64,000 bases of DNA from assembly GCF_018327705.1 (NCBI RefSeq), contig NZ_BNEM01000002.1, positions 434,001 to 498,000 on the forward strand, read 5' to 3'. Position numbers and translations under genes: made by a program. The DNA is from Catellatospora sp. TT07R-123. Lineage in GTDB: Bacteria > Actinomycetota > Actinomycetes > Mycobacteriales > Micromonosporaceae. This document shows positions 18,957 through 27,427 of the stretch, piece by piece. Below the pieces are notes generated by a model. That model saw nothing but the letters and a program-made list of their open reading frames with translations, was not told the origin of the DNA and did not search any database. Every line of letters starts with the position of its first letter. The first letter of the stretch is position 1.

Positions 18957-19982
18957 ATGGCCAACGTCAGCATCAAGGAGGTTGCCCGCCGGGCAGGGGT
19001 CTCGATCGGGACCGTGAGCAATGTGCTCAACCACCCCGACGCCGTGGCCGTCGCCACCCGCCGCCGCGTGCTCGACGTGATCGCCGAACTCGGCTACGTG
19101 CGCAACGACTCCGCGCGCCAGCTGCGCGCCGGGCGCAGCCGCACCGTGGCGATGGTCGCGCTCGACCTCGGCAACCCCTTCTTCACCGACGTCATGCGCG
19201 GCGCCGAGATCGCCGCCGAGGGCGCCGGGGTCAACGTCATGATCTTCAACAGCGGCGAGGACGTCGCGCGCGAGCGCCGCCATCTGGACATCCTCAACGA
19301 GCAGCGCGTCCTCGGAGTGCTGATCACCCCGGTCAACGAGACCCACGACGCGCGACTGGACCAGCTCGTCGAACACGGCATCCCGGTGGTGCTCGTCGAC
19401 CGCGGGTCGGGCAGCCACCACCGCTGCTCCGTCGCCGTCGACGACGTCCTCGGCGGCCAGCTCGCCGCCGACCACCTGCGCGAACTCGGCCACCCGCGCA
19501 TCGCGTTCGTCGGCGGCCCGCTGACGATCCGCCAGGTCGCCGACCGGTACGCCGGCTTCACGGCCGCGCTGGCCAGCGGACCGGAGGTCCGGCTGGTTGC
19601 CACGACCAACCTCACCGTCGCCGCCGGTCGCACCGCCGGCCAGGAGATCGCCGAGCTGCCCGCCGCCGAGCGCCCGACCGCCGTGTTCTGCGCCAACGAC
19701 CTGCTCGCGCTGGGCCTGCTCCAGGAGATGACCAGCCGCGGCGTGCGCGTTCCGCATGACGTCGCGATCGTCGGATACGACGACATCGAGTTCGCCGCCG
19801 CCGCGGCCGTGCCGCTGTCCTCGGTGCGCCAGCCGCGCGAGCAGCTGGGCCGCGCGGCGACCCAGCTGCTGCTGGAGGAGGTCAACGAACCCGACCGGCA
19901 CGAGCACCGCCACGTCGTGTTCCGCCCCGAACTCGTCGTGCGCCAGTCCAGCGAACCCGTGCCGACCAAGCGCAGGAAGTAG
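18957..19982 (+). CDS. LacI-family repressor of the rhamnose regulon
   Basis: 341 aa. ATG 18957 is chosen because the protein then opens with the conserved LacI helix-turn-helix (VSIKEVARRAGVSIGTVSNVLNHP). A hinge helix (NDSARQLRAGRSR) and a periplasmic-binding-like effector domain follow. It is the only LacI gene in the window, and six operators of the classic LacI type (central CG, TGAAA arms) lie in front of the rhamnose and polysaccharide genes, so it is the natural regulator. Rhamnose or a pathway intermediate is the probable inducer. It is co-directional with lutABC, with a 3-base gap to lutA. Confidence 0.92.
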   Translation: MANVSIKEVARRAGVSIGTVSNVLNHPDAVAVATRRRVLDVIAELGYVRNDSARQLRAGRSRTVAMVALDLGNPFFTDVMRGAEIAAEGAGVNVMIFNSGEDVARERRHLDILNEQRVLGVLITPVNETHDARLDQLVEHGIPVVLVDRGSGSHHRCSVAVDDVLGGQLAADHLRELGHPRIAFVGGPLTIRQVADRYAGFTAALASGPEVRLVATTNLTVAAGRTAGQEIAELPAAERPTAVFCANDLLALGLLQEMTSRGVRVPHDVAIVGYDDIEFAAAAAVPLSSVRQPREQLGRAATQLLLEEVNEPDRHEHRHVVFRPELVVRQSSEPVPTKRRK

Positions 19983-19985
19983 CGC

Positions 19986-20729
19986 ATGCGCATCGCCCTG
20001 TTCGTGACGTGCCTGTCCGACACCCTGTTCCCCCAGGTCGGGCAGGCGACCACCGTGTTGCTGGAACGGCTCGGGCACGAGGTCGTCTTCCCGCAGGCCC
20101 AGACGTGCTGCGGCCAGATGCACATCAACACCGGGTACCAGCGCCAGGCGCTGCCCCTGGTCGAGCACTACGCCGACGTGTTCGCCGACGCCGACGCCAT
20201 CGTCGCCCCCTCGGGCTCCTGCGTCGGGTCCGTCCGCCACCAGCACGCCACCGTCGCCCGGAGCCTGGGCCGCCACCAGCTCGCGCAGCGGTCGGCCGCC
20301 GTCGCGGCGAAGACCTTCGAGCTGTGCGAGTTCCTCGTCGACGTGCTGGGGGTGACCGATGTCGGCGCGTACTTCCCGCACCGGGTGACCTACCACCCGA
20401 CCTGCCATTCGCTGCGGATGCTGCACGTGGCCGACAAGCCGCTGCGGCTGCTGCGCCAGGTGCGGGGGCTGAGCCTCATCGAGCTGCCCGACGCGGAGCA
20501 GTGCTGCGGGTTCGGCGGCACGTTCGCGCTGAAGAACGCCGACACGTCCACCGCCATGCTGGCCGACAAGATGACCCGGGTGCTGTCCACCCGCGCCGAG
20601 GTCCTCACCGCCGGCGACTCCTCGTGCCTCATGCACATCGGCGGCGGGCTCGGCCGGCTGTCCTCCGGCACGCGTACCCTGCACATCGCGGAGATCCTCG
20701 CCGCCACCGAGACGGGCGCCGGGTCATGA
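19986..20729 (+). CDS. lutA: L-lactate utilisation protein A
   Basis: 247 aa Fe-S oxidoreductase subunit with two cysteine-rich CCG domains (CCGQMH near residue 40 and CCGFGGTF near residue 170, each with a partner Cys segment such as SGSCVGS and HPTCHS). LutA is the subunit of LutABC that binds iron-sulfur or a related cofactor through CCG motifs; the complex oxidises L-lactate to pyruvate. It starts 3 bases after the LacI stop and its own stop overlaps the lutB start (ATGA). Confidence 0.9.
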   Translation: MRIALFVTCLSDTLFPQVGQATTVLLERLGHEVVFPQAQTCCGQMHINTGYQRQALPLVEHYADVFADADAIVAPSGSCVGSVRHQHATVARSLGRHQLAQRSAAVAAKTFELCEFLVDVLGVTDVGAYFPHRVTYHPTCHSLRMLHVADKPLRLLRQVRGLSLIELPDAEQCCGFGGTFALKNADTSTAMLADKMTRVLSTRAEVLTAGDSSCLMHIGGGLGRLSSGTRTLHIAEILAATETGAGS

Positions 20730-22198
20730 GCCGGGTCTTCCTCGGCATGCCCGCGCACGCACCCGCCGACGTCGCGGCCCTGCACGCGAGGCGGCCGTTT
20801 CCCGACGCCGCCCGCGACGCGCTGGCCGACACGCAGCTGCGCCGCAACATCGGGGCCGCCACCGCCACCATCCGCGGCAAGCGCGCCGCCGTCGTCGCCG
20901 AGGTCGACGACTGGGAGCAGCTGCGCCTGGCCGGTCAGGCGATCAAGGCCGCCACCATGTCCCGCCTGGCCGAACACCTGCAACGGCTGGAACGTGAGGT
21001 CACCGCGCGCGGCGGCACGGTGCACTGGGCCCGCGACGCCGCCGAGGCGAACCGGATCGTCACCGATCTCGTCCGCGCCACCGGCGCCGACGAGGTCGTC
21101 AAGGTCAAGTCGATGGTCACCCAGGAGATCGGACTCAACGAGGCGCTGGCCGAGGCCGGGATCGCCGCCTGGGAGACCGACCTCGCCGAGCTGATCGTCC
21201 AGCTCGGACAGGACACGCCGTCGCACATCCTCGTCCCGGCCATCCACCGCAACCGCGCCGAGATCCGCGAGATCTTCCTGCGCGAGATGCCCGGCGCGGA
21301 CCCCGCGCTCACCGACGATCCCCGCGCGCTCGCCATGGCCGCCCGCGCCCACCTGCGCCGCAAGTTCCTCACCGCCAGGGTCGCCGTGTCCGGCGCCAAC
21401 TTCGCGGTGGCCGACACCGGCACCCTGCTCGTCGTCGAGTCCGAGGGCAACGGCCGGATGTGCCTCACCCTGCCCGACACCCTGATCACCGTCATGGGCA
21501 TCGAGAAGATCGTCCCCACCTGGTCCGACCTGGAAGTGTTCCTGCAACTGCTGCCCCGGTCGTCCACCGGCGAGCGGATGAACCCCTACACGTCGGCCTG
21601 GACCGGGGTCACCCCCGGCGACGGGCCGCAGGAGTTCCACCTGGTCCTGCTCGACAACGGGCGTACCGCCGTGCTCGCCGACGAGGTGGGGCGGGAGGCG
21701 CTGCACTGCATCCGGTGCAGCGCGTGCCTGAACGTGTGCCCGGTCTACGAGCGCACCGGCGGGCACGCGTACGGGTCGGTGTATCCCGGTCCCATCGGGG
21801 CGGTGCTGACCCCGCTGCTCACCGGCACGCCGGGCAACCCGTCGCTGCCGTACGCGTCGACCCTGTGCGGGGCGTGTTTCGACGCGTGCCCGGTGCGCAT
21901 CGACATCCCGTCGCTGCTGGTGCACCTGCGCGGGCGTACCACGCAGGAGCGGGCCGAAGCTCACCTGCTGCCCTCGGCCGAGGCCGTCGCGATGGCCGCC
22001 GCGTCCTGGGTCATGGCCTCACCACGGCGTTTCGCGTGGGCGGGCCGGTCGGCCCGGCTCGGGCGGCTGCTCGCCCGGCGCGGCCGGATCCGCAGGCTGC
22101 CACCGCCGCTGTCGGCGTGGACCACCGCCCGCGACGCGCCGGCCCCGCCGGCGCAGACCTTCCGAGACTGGTGGCGAAGCAACCGGGGGAAGCAATGA
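20726..22198 (+). CDS. lutB: L-lactate utilisation iron-sulfur protein B
   Basis: 490 aa. The N-terminal two thirds is a LUD domain (VKVKSMVTQEIGLNEAL near residue 125). The C-terminal third holds a ferredoxin-like pair of clusters: CIRCSACLNVCPVY near residue 330 and CGACFDACPVRIDIP near residue 385. The conserved R-K-F-L segment (HLRRKFLTARVAVSGANF) precedes them. This is the standard LutB layout at the standard length. ATGA overlaps at both ends couple it to lutA and lutC. Confidence 0.92.
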   Translation: MSRVFLGMPAHAPADVAALHARRPFPDAARDALADTQLRRNIGAATATIRGKRAAVVAEVDDWEQLRLAGQAIKAATMSRLAEHLQRLEREVTARGGTVHWARDAAEANRIVTDLVRATGADEVVKVKSMVTQEIGLNEALAEAGIAAWETDLAELIVQLGQDTPSHILVPAIHRNRAEIREIFLREMPGADPALTDDPRALAMAARAHLRRKFLTARVAVSGANFAVADTGTLLVVESEGNGRMCLTLPDTLITVMGIEKIVPTWSDLEVFLQLLPRSSTGERMNPYTSAWTGVTPGDGPQEFHLVLLDNGRTAVLADEVGREALHCIRCSACLNVCPVYERTGGHAYGSVYPGPIGAVLTPLLTGTPGNPSLPYASTLCGACFDACPVRIDIPSLLVHLRGRTTQERAEAHLLPSAEAVAMAAASWVMASPRRFAWAGRSARLGRLLARRGRIRRLPPPLSAWTTARDAPAPPAQTFRDWWRSNRGKQ

Positions 22199-22821
22199 CG
22201 AGCCCATCAGCCCGCGACGAGGTGCTGGCCCGGATCGGCCACGCCCTGTCCGGTGCCGCCGTCCCCGCCGAGGTGCCGCGTGACTACCGGCGCACGGGCG
22301 AGCATCCGCCGGGCGCACCCGAGTTGCTGCACCTGCTGACCGACCGGCTCGTCGACTACCGGGCGGCCGTGCACCCGGCGACACCTCGGACGCTGGAGTC
22401 GGTGCTGGCCACGGTGCTGGAGGGCCTGGACCGGGTCGTCGTGCCGCCCGGCCTGCCGGTGGGTTGGCTGCCCCCGCAGGCCGTCGTCGACGACGGGACC
22501 CTGTCTCCCGCTGAGCTCGACCGCACCGACGCCGTCCTGACCGCGTGCGCCGCCGCAGCGGCCGACACCGGCACCATCGTCCTGGACGGTTCGGCCGACC
22601 AGGGCCGCCGCGCCATCACTCTCGTCCCGGACCGGCACATCTGCGTCGTCCACGCGGCGCAGGTGGTGCAGACCGTGCCCGAGCTGCTGGCCCGCGTCGA
22701 CCCCCGGCGGCCGCTGACCTTCATCAGCGGCCCGTCGGCGACCAGCGACATCGAGTTGCAGCGGGTGGAGGGTGTCCACGGGCCCCGTACCCTCATCGTG
22801 GTGCTGGTCGCCGACGAGTGA
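22195..22821 (+). CDS. lutC: L-lactate utilisation protein C (LUD domain)
   Basis: 208 aa LUD-domain protein, third subunit of LutABC. The conserved end segment FISGPSATSDIELQRVEGVHGP is intact. It closes the lacI-lutABC transcript and converges on the GH43-like gene with a 43-base gap. Lactate oxidation in this operon makes sense because the aldolase-dehydrogenase fusion yields L-lactate. Confidence 0.9.
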   Translation: MTSPSARDEVLARIGHALSGAAVPAEVPRDYRRTGEHPPGAPELLHLLTDRLVDYRAAVHPATPRTLESVLATVLEGLDRVVVPPGLPVGWLPPQAVVDDGTLSPAELDRTDAVLTACAAAAADTGTIVLDGSADQGRRAITLVPDRHICVVHAAQVVQTVPELLARVDPRRPLTFISGPSATSDIELQRVEGVHGPRTLIVVLVADE

Positions 22822-22864
22822 CGGCCGCCGAGGTCACCCTCGACGGCCGCCGGATGATCACTGG

Positions 22865-24817
22865 TTATTTGTAGTAGCAGGACTTGACCGTGCCGAAGAT
22901 CGGGTCGCTGCCGAACGCGGTCTGGTTGCAGCCGATGCTGCCGGTCGCGGTCTGGTAGACGAACGCACCGTTGGCGCCGTAGGCGACCGACTTCGTGCCG
23001 GCGAACGTGCAGGTGCCGGTCTCACCGACGGCGCAGGACGTCCAGCCGTTGCCCGACGGCTGTGGTGAGCTGTCGCAGTGCTTGACGGTGCCGAAGATCG
23101 GGTCGCCGCCGAACGCGGTCTGGTTGCAGCCGATGCTGCCGGTCACGGTCTTGTACAGGTAGGAGCTGCCGGCCCCGTACCGGACCACGGCCGTGCCGGA
23201 GACCGAGCAGGTGCCGTTCTCGGCCGCGGCGCAGTAGGTCCAGCCGCCGCCGCTGGCGCCGACCGTGGTCTGGAACTTCAGGCTCCGGTTGGTCTCGGCC
23301 GTCCAGTTCACACTGCTGTTCTTGTACGCGCTGCCGCCCGACGGGTAGGGCGCGTTCTCGTTGAAGGCCCAGCCGTAGAGGCCGGATGTGGTGGTCGAGC
23401 GCGCCACGATGCCGTAGCGGGTGCCCGCCGTGACCGAGATGTTGGGGTTGATCGTGACCGAGCGCGGTGACCAGCCGATCGACGAGGCGGGGACGGTCAC
23501 GGTGTAGAGCGGCGATCCGGTGGGCTGGAACGACGCGTTGGCCTGGTAGATGTCGAAGGTGAGCCCGGCGTTCGGGTTGCCGGTCTGGAACGTCGTCAGC
23601 GACGCGCTGGTCAGCGTGCCGCTGCGGGACGGCACGAAGGTCTGGATGCGCGACACCGGGCCGATGTCGGCCCAGCGGCGGAACCCGTCCACCCCGTCGT
23701 GCTGGTCCAGGTCCGTGACGGTGTCCTGTGCTCCCGCCGAGCCCGTGGTCAGCGCGAGCGTGACCGTGTTCTGGCAGGTCATGGTGCTGATCGCGGACCC
23801 GGAGAAGGTCAGCGGTGCCCAGTAGAAGTTCGCCAGCGCCTCGTTGGGCGCCGCGTTGTTCCACAGGTCGCTGCCGTAGAGGTAGGCCGTGCCGCCGGTC
23901 AGGCTGATCGGCGTGACGAACGACGGCTGCCCGCCGCACGAGTTGGTGCTGATGTTCGTGCCGCCGGACCAGGTGCCCAGGACCGACGTCGCGCTGCGGT
24001 AGGAGGTGCCGGTGCCGGAGCAGTAGCCGCAGTTGGGGTCGGAGTACGTCAGGTAGTAGGTGCCGCTGCGCTTGAACAGGGCCGGCGCCTCGGTGGAGCT
24101 CGGCGTCACCCGGACATAGCTGCCCGTGCCCGACAGGTAGCTCGCGTTGAGCCGCTCGACGACGATCCCGCCGCCGCTGACCCAGTCGGTGTAGGCCAGG
24201 TACGCGGTGCCGTCGTCGTCGACGAAGGTGTCGTGGTCGCCGTTCTTCAGCCCGCTCGCGGGTGCGCCGCCGTTGACCGCCAGGGTCGGGTCGGCCGTCT
24301 GGGTGAACGGGCCGGTCGGTTGGGTGCTGGTGAAGACGTGGAACCCGCTGACGTTGTCGTAGCTGTTGATCCACAGCACGTACTGGCCGGTGCTGTTGTT
24401 GTAGACGACGTGCGGGCGGTAGCAGCCGTAGGTGCTGCCGTTGCAGCGCGTCTGCCACGTCGAGGTGGTGGCGTCGAAGAGCTTGCCCCGGTCGGTCCAG
24501 TGCACCAGGTCGGGTGAGGAGTACACCTTGAACCCGCAGAACGGCGTCCCCGCGCCGTTCCACTGGTAGCCGCAGTCGTAGCTGGTGCCGTAGAGGTAGT
24601 AGACGCCGCCGAACAGCGCCAGGTCGCCGTCGTGGGCGTCGACCGCGTTACCGGCCGTGTCGAAGCGGACGACCTGGTTGCCGGCGGCGTCGAAGTTGGT
24701 GATCGTGGTGGTGTAGGCCGCGCTGGCCTGCGGGGCGGGCCCGGCGAGGAGCTGGGCGGCGATCAGCACCAGCAGCGCGCCCGCGTGGGCGAGCCTGGTT
24801 CTGTGCTTTCTGGACAT
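22865..24817 (-). CDS. secreted GH43-like glycosidase with two Cys-rich C-terminal modules
   Basis: 650 aa with a 33-residue signal peptide. Residues about 40-370 form a five-bladed propeller of GH43 type; NAVDAHDGDLALFGGVYYLYG near residue 57 carries the blade-one acidic residues and resembles exo-1,3-galactanase-type GH43 proteins. A beta-sandwich-like domain (about 385-515) follows. The end holds two modules of about 57 residues, each with four cysteines and a YGA ... FGxDPxxGTVK pattern, that I cannot assign to a family. GGAGA lies before ATG 24817. It is second in an operon controlled by the operator at 27245. Activity on galactan or arabinan side chains is inference. Confidence 0.82.
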   Translation of the reverse strand: MSRKHRTRLAHAGALLVLIAAQLLAGPAPQASAAYTTTITNFDAAGNQVVRFDTAGNAVDAHDGDLALFGGVYYLYGTSYDCGYQWNGAGTPFCGFKVYSSPDLVHWTDRGKLFDATTSTWQTRCNGSTYGCYRPHVVYNNSTGQYVLWINSYDNVSGFHVFTSTQPTGPFTQTADPTLAVNGGAPASGLKNGDHDTFVDDDGTAYLAYTDWVSGGGIVVERLNASYLSGTGSYVRVTPSSTEAPALFKRSGTYYLTYSDPNCGYCSGTGTSYRSATSVLGTWSGGTNISTNSCGGQPSFVTPISLTGGTAYLYGSDLWNNAAPNEALANFYWAPLTFSGSAISTMTCQNTVTLALTTGSAGAQDTVTDLDQHDGVDGFRRWADIGPVSRIQTFVPSRSGTLTSASLTTFQTGNPNAGLTFDIYQANASFQPTGSPLYTVTVPASSIGWSPRSVTINPNISVTAGTRYGIVARSTTTSGLYGWAFNENAPYPSGGSAYKNSSVNWTAETNRSLKFQTTVGASGGGWTYCAAAENGTCSVSGTAVVRYGAGSSYLYKTVTGSIGCNQTAFGGDPIFGTVKHCDSSPQPSGNGWTSCAVGETGTCTFAGTKSVAYGANGAFVYQTATGSIGCNQTAFGSDPIFGTVKSCYYK

Positions 24818-24829
24818 GGGGGTCTCCGT

Positions 24830-27193
24830 TCAGGGCGCGAGGTAGCAGTTCTTGGCGGTCCCGTAGACGGGATCGAGGCCGAAGGCCGTGTTCGTGCAGG
24901 CTGTTCCGCCGCTGACGGACCGGTAGGTGAAGCGCCCGGCGGCGCCGTAGGCGACGGTGCGGAACCCGCTGAACGAGCAGGTCCCGTTCTCGGCCGCGCA
25001 GGCCGCGCCGTAGCCGACCGGGCCGCCCGTGGCCACGTAGCAGGCCTTGGCGCCGTCACCGGGCGGGGTGCCGCCGAAGTTGGCCGCCGTGCACTGCACC
25101 GGTGCGCCGGCCTGGCGGGTGTGGAAGCTGCCGTTGGTGCCGTACATGACGGTCGAGGGTCCGCTCACCGCGCAGGTCCCGCCCTCGGTGGCGCACTGCT
25201 GCCAGCCTCCGGCGGGCGCCGCGGTGCTCGCGAGGTAGCAGGACTTGAGCACGCCGGGCAGCGGGTCGCGGCCGAAGGCGCCGACACCGCAGGCGGTGCC
25301 GCCGCCGGCCACCGTGTACGCGAAGGAGCCGCCGGACCCGTACGCGACGGTCCGGGTGCCGGTGAACGAGCAGGTGCCGCCCTCGCCGGCGCACTGCGTG
25401 TACCCGGCCGGGCCGCCTGCCGGAGCGACGTAGCAGGATTTGAGCACCCCGACGGCGGGGTCGCCGCCGAACGCGACGATCCCGCACGGCGCGGAACCGG
25501 TGGCGGTCGTGTACCGGTAGCCGCCCGCCCCGTAGGCGACGGTGCGGGTCCCGGTGAACGTACACGTGCCGCCCTCACCGGCGCAGTACGTGTACCCGGC
25601 GGGCAGCCCTTCGGGCACGTACGCCCCGGCGGTGTTCACGTCGGTGGTGAACTTGAGGTCGCGGGCCGGTTCGGCGGTGAAGCCGCCGCCGCTGTTGGTG
25701 CTGTAGCTCTCCGACCCGCCCGGGTACGGGTTCGCGTCGTTGTACTCGAAGCCGTAGCACCCCTGCGTGGTGGCGGTGTGCAGGCGCGCGGTGTAGCTGT
25801 GCCCGGCGGTGACCGCGACGTTGGGGTGCACGGCCAGCGCGGCGGGTGCCCAGCCGACGGTGGCCGGGGCCAGCGACGACGATTGCAGCAGCGCGCCGGT
25901 GGCGGTGTCGACGATGTCGACGGTCAGCGGCTGGGTCGGCTGGTTGCGCTGGAACGTGGTGACCGAGACGCTGGCCAGCAGGCCCGTGCGCGACGGGGTG
26001 AAGCTCTGCTGGCGCCACACGTTGCCGGCGATGTCGCAGTAGTGCCGGAACCCGTCGAAACCGCTGTGCTGGTCGCGGTCCGGCGAGGCGGTGTAGGCGC
26101 CGGTCGGCGAGCCCGGCAGGGTCACGCTCGCGGTGTTGGCGCAGGTGAAGTTCTGCAGCGTGCCCACGCCGTCGAAGGTCAGCGGGCCGAGGTAGAAGTT
26201 GGCCAGCGACTGGTTGGGGTTGCTGCCCGCGGGCAGGTTGGCGACCCAGCGGTCGGAGACGAAGTGGTAGTCGGTGCCGCCGGTCCGGGTGATCGGCAGG
26301 ACGGCCAGGGGCTGGCCGCCGCAGTTGTCGGCGTTGACGATGCGGGACCGGTTGCGCGGCTGCGGCCGGTTGTTGTTGATGTCGAACCCGTTGGGGTCGT
26401 ACCAGACGCCGGACCAGGGTCCGAGCATCGAGGTGGCGGTGACCTCGCCGGTGGACCCGGCGCAGTAGGCGCAGGTGGGGTCGGACATGAGGACGTGGTA
26501 GACGCCGTTGCGCTTGAACGCGGCGAAGCCTTCGACGTTGCCGAGTCCGAGCCGGACGTACTGGCCGGTGGTGTTGAGGTAGTCGGGTGTCAGCTTCTCC
26601 ACGACCATGTCGGCGGTCAGACCGGCGCTGACGATCGTGGTGTTGTGGATGACGTATGCGCTGCCGTCGCTGTCGGCGAACAGGGCCTCGTCGACGGCGC
26701 CGCCGACGGCCAGGCTCGGGTTGGCCTGGCGGGTGAACAGCCCGGCCGGGGTCGGGCTGGTGAAGACGCCGTAGCTGTTGCCGATGCCCATGTCCGCCCA
26801 CATGACGTAGGTGGCGGTGGACTGGTTGTAGATCACGTGCGGGCGGAAGCAGTACTGGCACTGGCCGGGCGCGACGATGTAGCCGCGATCGTTCCAGTGG
26901 ACCAGGTCCGCCGAGCTGTAGGCCTTGAAGCCGCAGAACCCGCCGCTGTTGGGCCCGGCGTTGTAGGTGTAGCCGCAGCTGTAGCTGGTGCCGTAGAGGT
27001 AGTAGAGGTCGCCCACCTGGAGCAGGGACCCGTCGTGTGCGTCGAGGGCGTTGCCGTCGGTGTCGAATCGGCTGATCTGGTTGCCCGCGCTGTCACCGTT
27101 GATCACGGTGACGGCGACGTCGGCGTGTGCCGGGGCGGGTACGAGCCAGATCATGGCCATGACCGTGCAGGCCAGTGCCAGTAGTCGCCGCAT
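24830..27193 (-). CDS. secreted GH43-like glycosidase with four Cys-rich C-terminal modules
   Basis: 787 aa from ATG 27193, which has AAGGAG 8 bases upstream and a 24-residue signal peptide. The propeller domain opens with FDTDGNALDAHDGSLLQVGD and is a diverged homologue of the next gene's catalytic domain. A middle beta domain follows, then four tandem modules of about 60 residues (coding roughly 25590 down to 24830), each with four cysteines. The third module has lost the FGxDP element. The two genes are 12 bases apart and look like an ancient duplication. Attachment of the modules to plant polysaccharide is inferred from their place in a secreted glycosidase. Confidence 0.82.
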   Translation of the reverse strand: MRRLLALACTVMAMIWLVPAPAHADVAVTVINGDSAGNQISRFDTDGNALDAHDGSLLQVGDLYYLYGTSYSCGYTYNAGPNSGGFCGFKAYSSADLVHWNDRGYIVAPGQCQYCFRPHVIYNQSTATYVMWADMGIGNSYGVFTSPTPAGLFTRQANPSLAVGGAVDEALFADSDGSAYVIHNTTIVSAGLTADMVVEKLTPDYLNTTGQYVRLGLGNVEGFAAFKRNGVYHVLMSDPTCAYCAGSTGEVTATSMLGPWSGVWYDPNGFDINNNRPQPRNRSRIVNADNCGGQPLAVLPITRTGGTDYHFVSDRWVANLPAGSNPNQSLANFYLGPLTFDGVGTLQNFTCANTASVTLPGSPTGAYTASPDRDQHSGFDGFRHYCDIAGNVWRQQSFTPSRTGLLASVSVTTFQRNQPTQPLTVDIVDTATGALLQSSSLAPATVGWAPAALAVHPNVAVTAGHSYTARLHTATTQGCYGFEYNDANPYPGGSESYSTNSGGGFTAEPARDLKFTTDVNTAGAYVPEGLPAGYTYCAGEGGTCTFTGTRTVAYGAGGYRYTTATGSAPCGIVAFGGDPAVGVLKSCYVAPAGGPAGYTQCAGEGGTCSFTGTRTVAYGSGGSFAYTVAGGGTACGVGAFGRDPLPGVLKSCYLASTAAPAGGWQQCATEGGTCAVSGPSTVMYGTNGSFHTRQAGAPVQCTAANFGGTPPGDGAKACYVATGGPVGYGAACAAENGTCSFSGFRTVAYGAAGRFTYRSVSGGTACTNTAFGLDPVYGTAKNCYLAP

Positions 27194-27244
27194 GGGGATA
27201 CTCCTTCGATGTGGTGGGACAGCCACGAAGAGCGCATGCAGATA

Positions 27245-27258
27245 TTGAAACGTTTCAG
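27245..27258. promoter_or_regulatory. LacI-type operator of the GH43-like operon
   Basis: TTGAAACGTTTCAG contains the perfect 12-base palindrome TGAAACGTTTCA. It lies 52 bases upstream of the GH43-like start and 14 bases after the predicted -10. Confidence 0.8.
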
Positions 27259-27272
27259 GAGCGAATGTTTTC

Positions 27273-27302
27273 AGCCTAAGGTCAAAAACGTGAACGGGTC
27301 AA
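27273..27302 (-). promoter_or_regulatory. promoter of the GH43-like operon
   Basis: Minus strand -35 TTGACC (27297-27302), 18-base spacer, -10 TAGGCT (27273-27278), followed by the operator. Confidence 0.5.
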
Positions 27303-27353
27303 GGCCACGGGCACACGCCCGCAACGTTCAGGCTCCAAATCCGAGGGATCTTC

Positions 27354-27382
27354 TTGACAGCCCGATCGAGTCGACCTACCGT
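27354..27382 (+). promoter_or_regulatory. promoter of the sugar isomerase gene
   Basis: -35 TTGACA (27354-27359), 17-base spacer, -10 TACCGT (27377-27382). The operator begins 12 bases further on. Confidence 0.65.
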
Positions 27383-27394
27383 CGTGGCTCAAAC

Positions 27395-27408
27395 TTGAAA
27401 CATTTCAA
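27395..27408. promoter_or_regulatory. LacI-type operator of the sugar isomerase gene
   Basis: TTGAAACATTTCAA, 13 of 14 consensus positions, 19 bases before the isomerase start codon and just past the predicted transcription start. Confidence 0.78.
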
Positions 27409-27427
27409 CGCTGCGTCAGGAGCCAGC

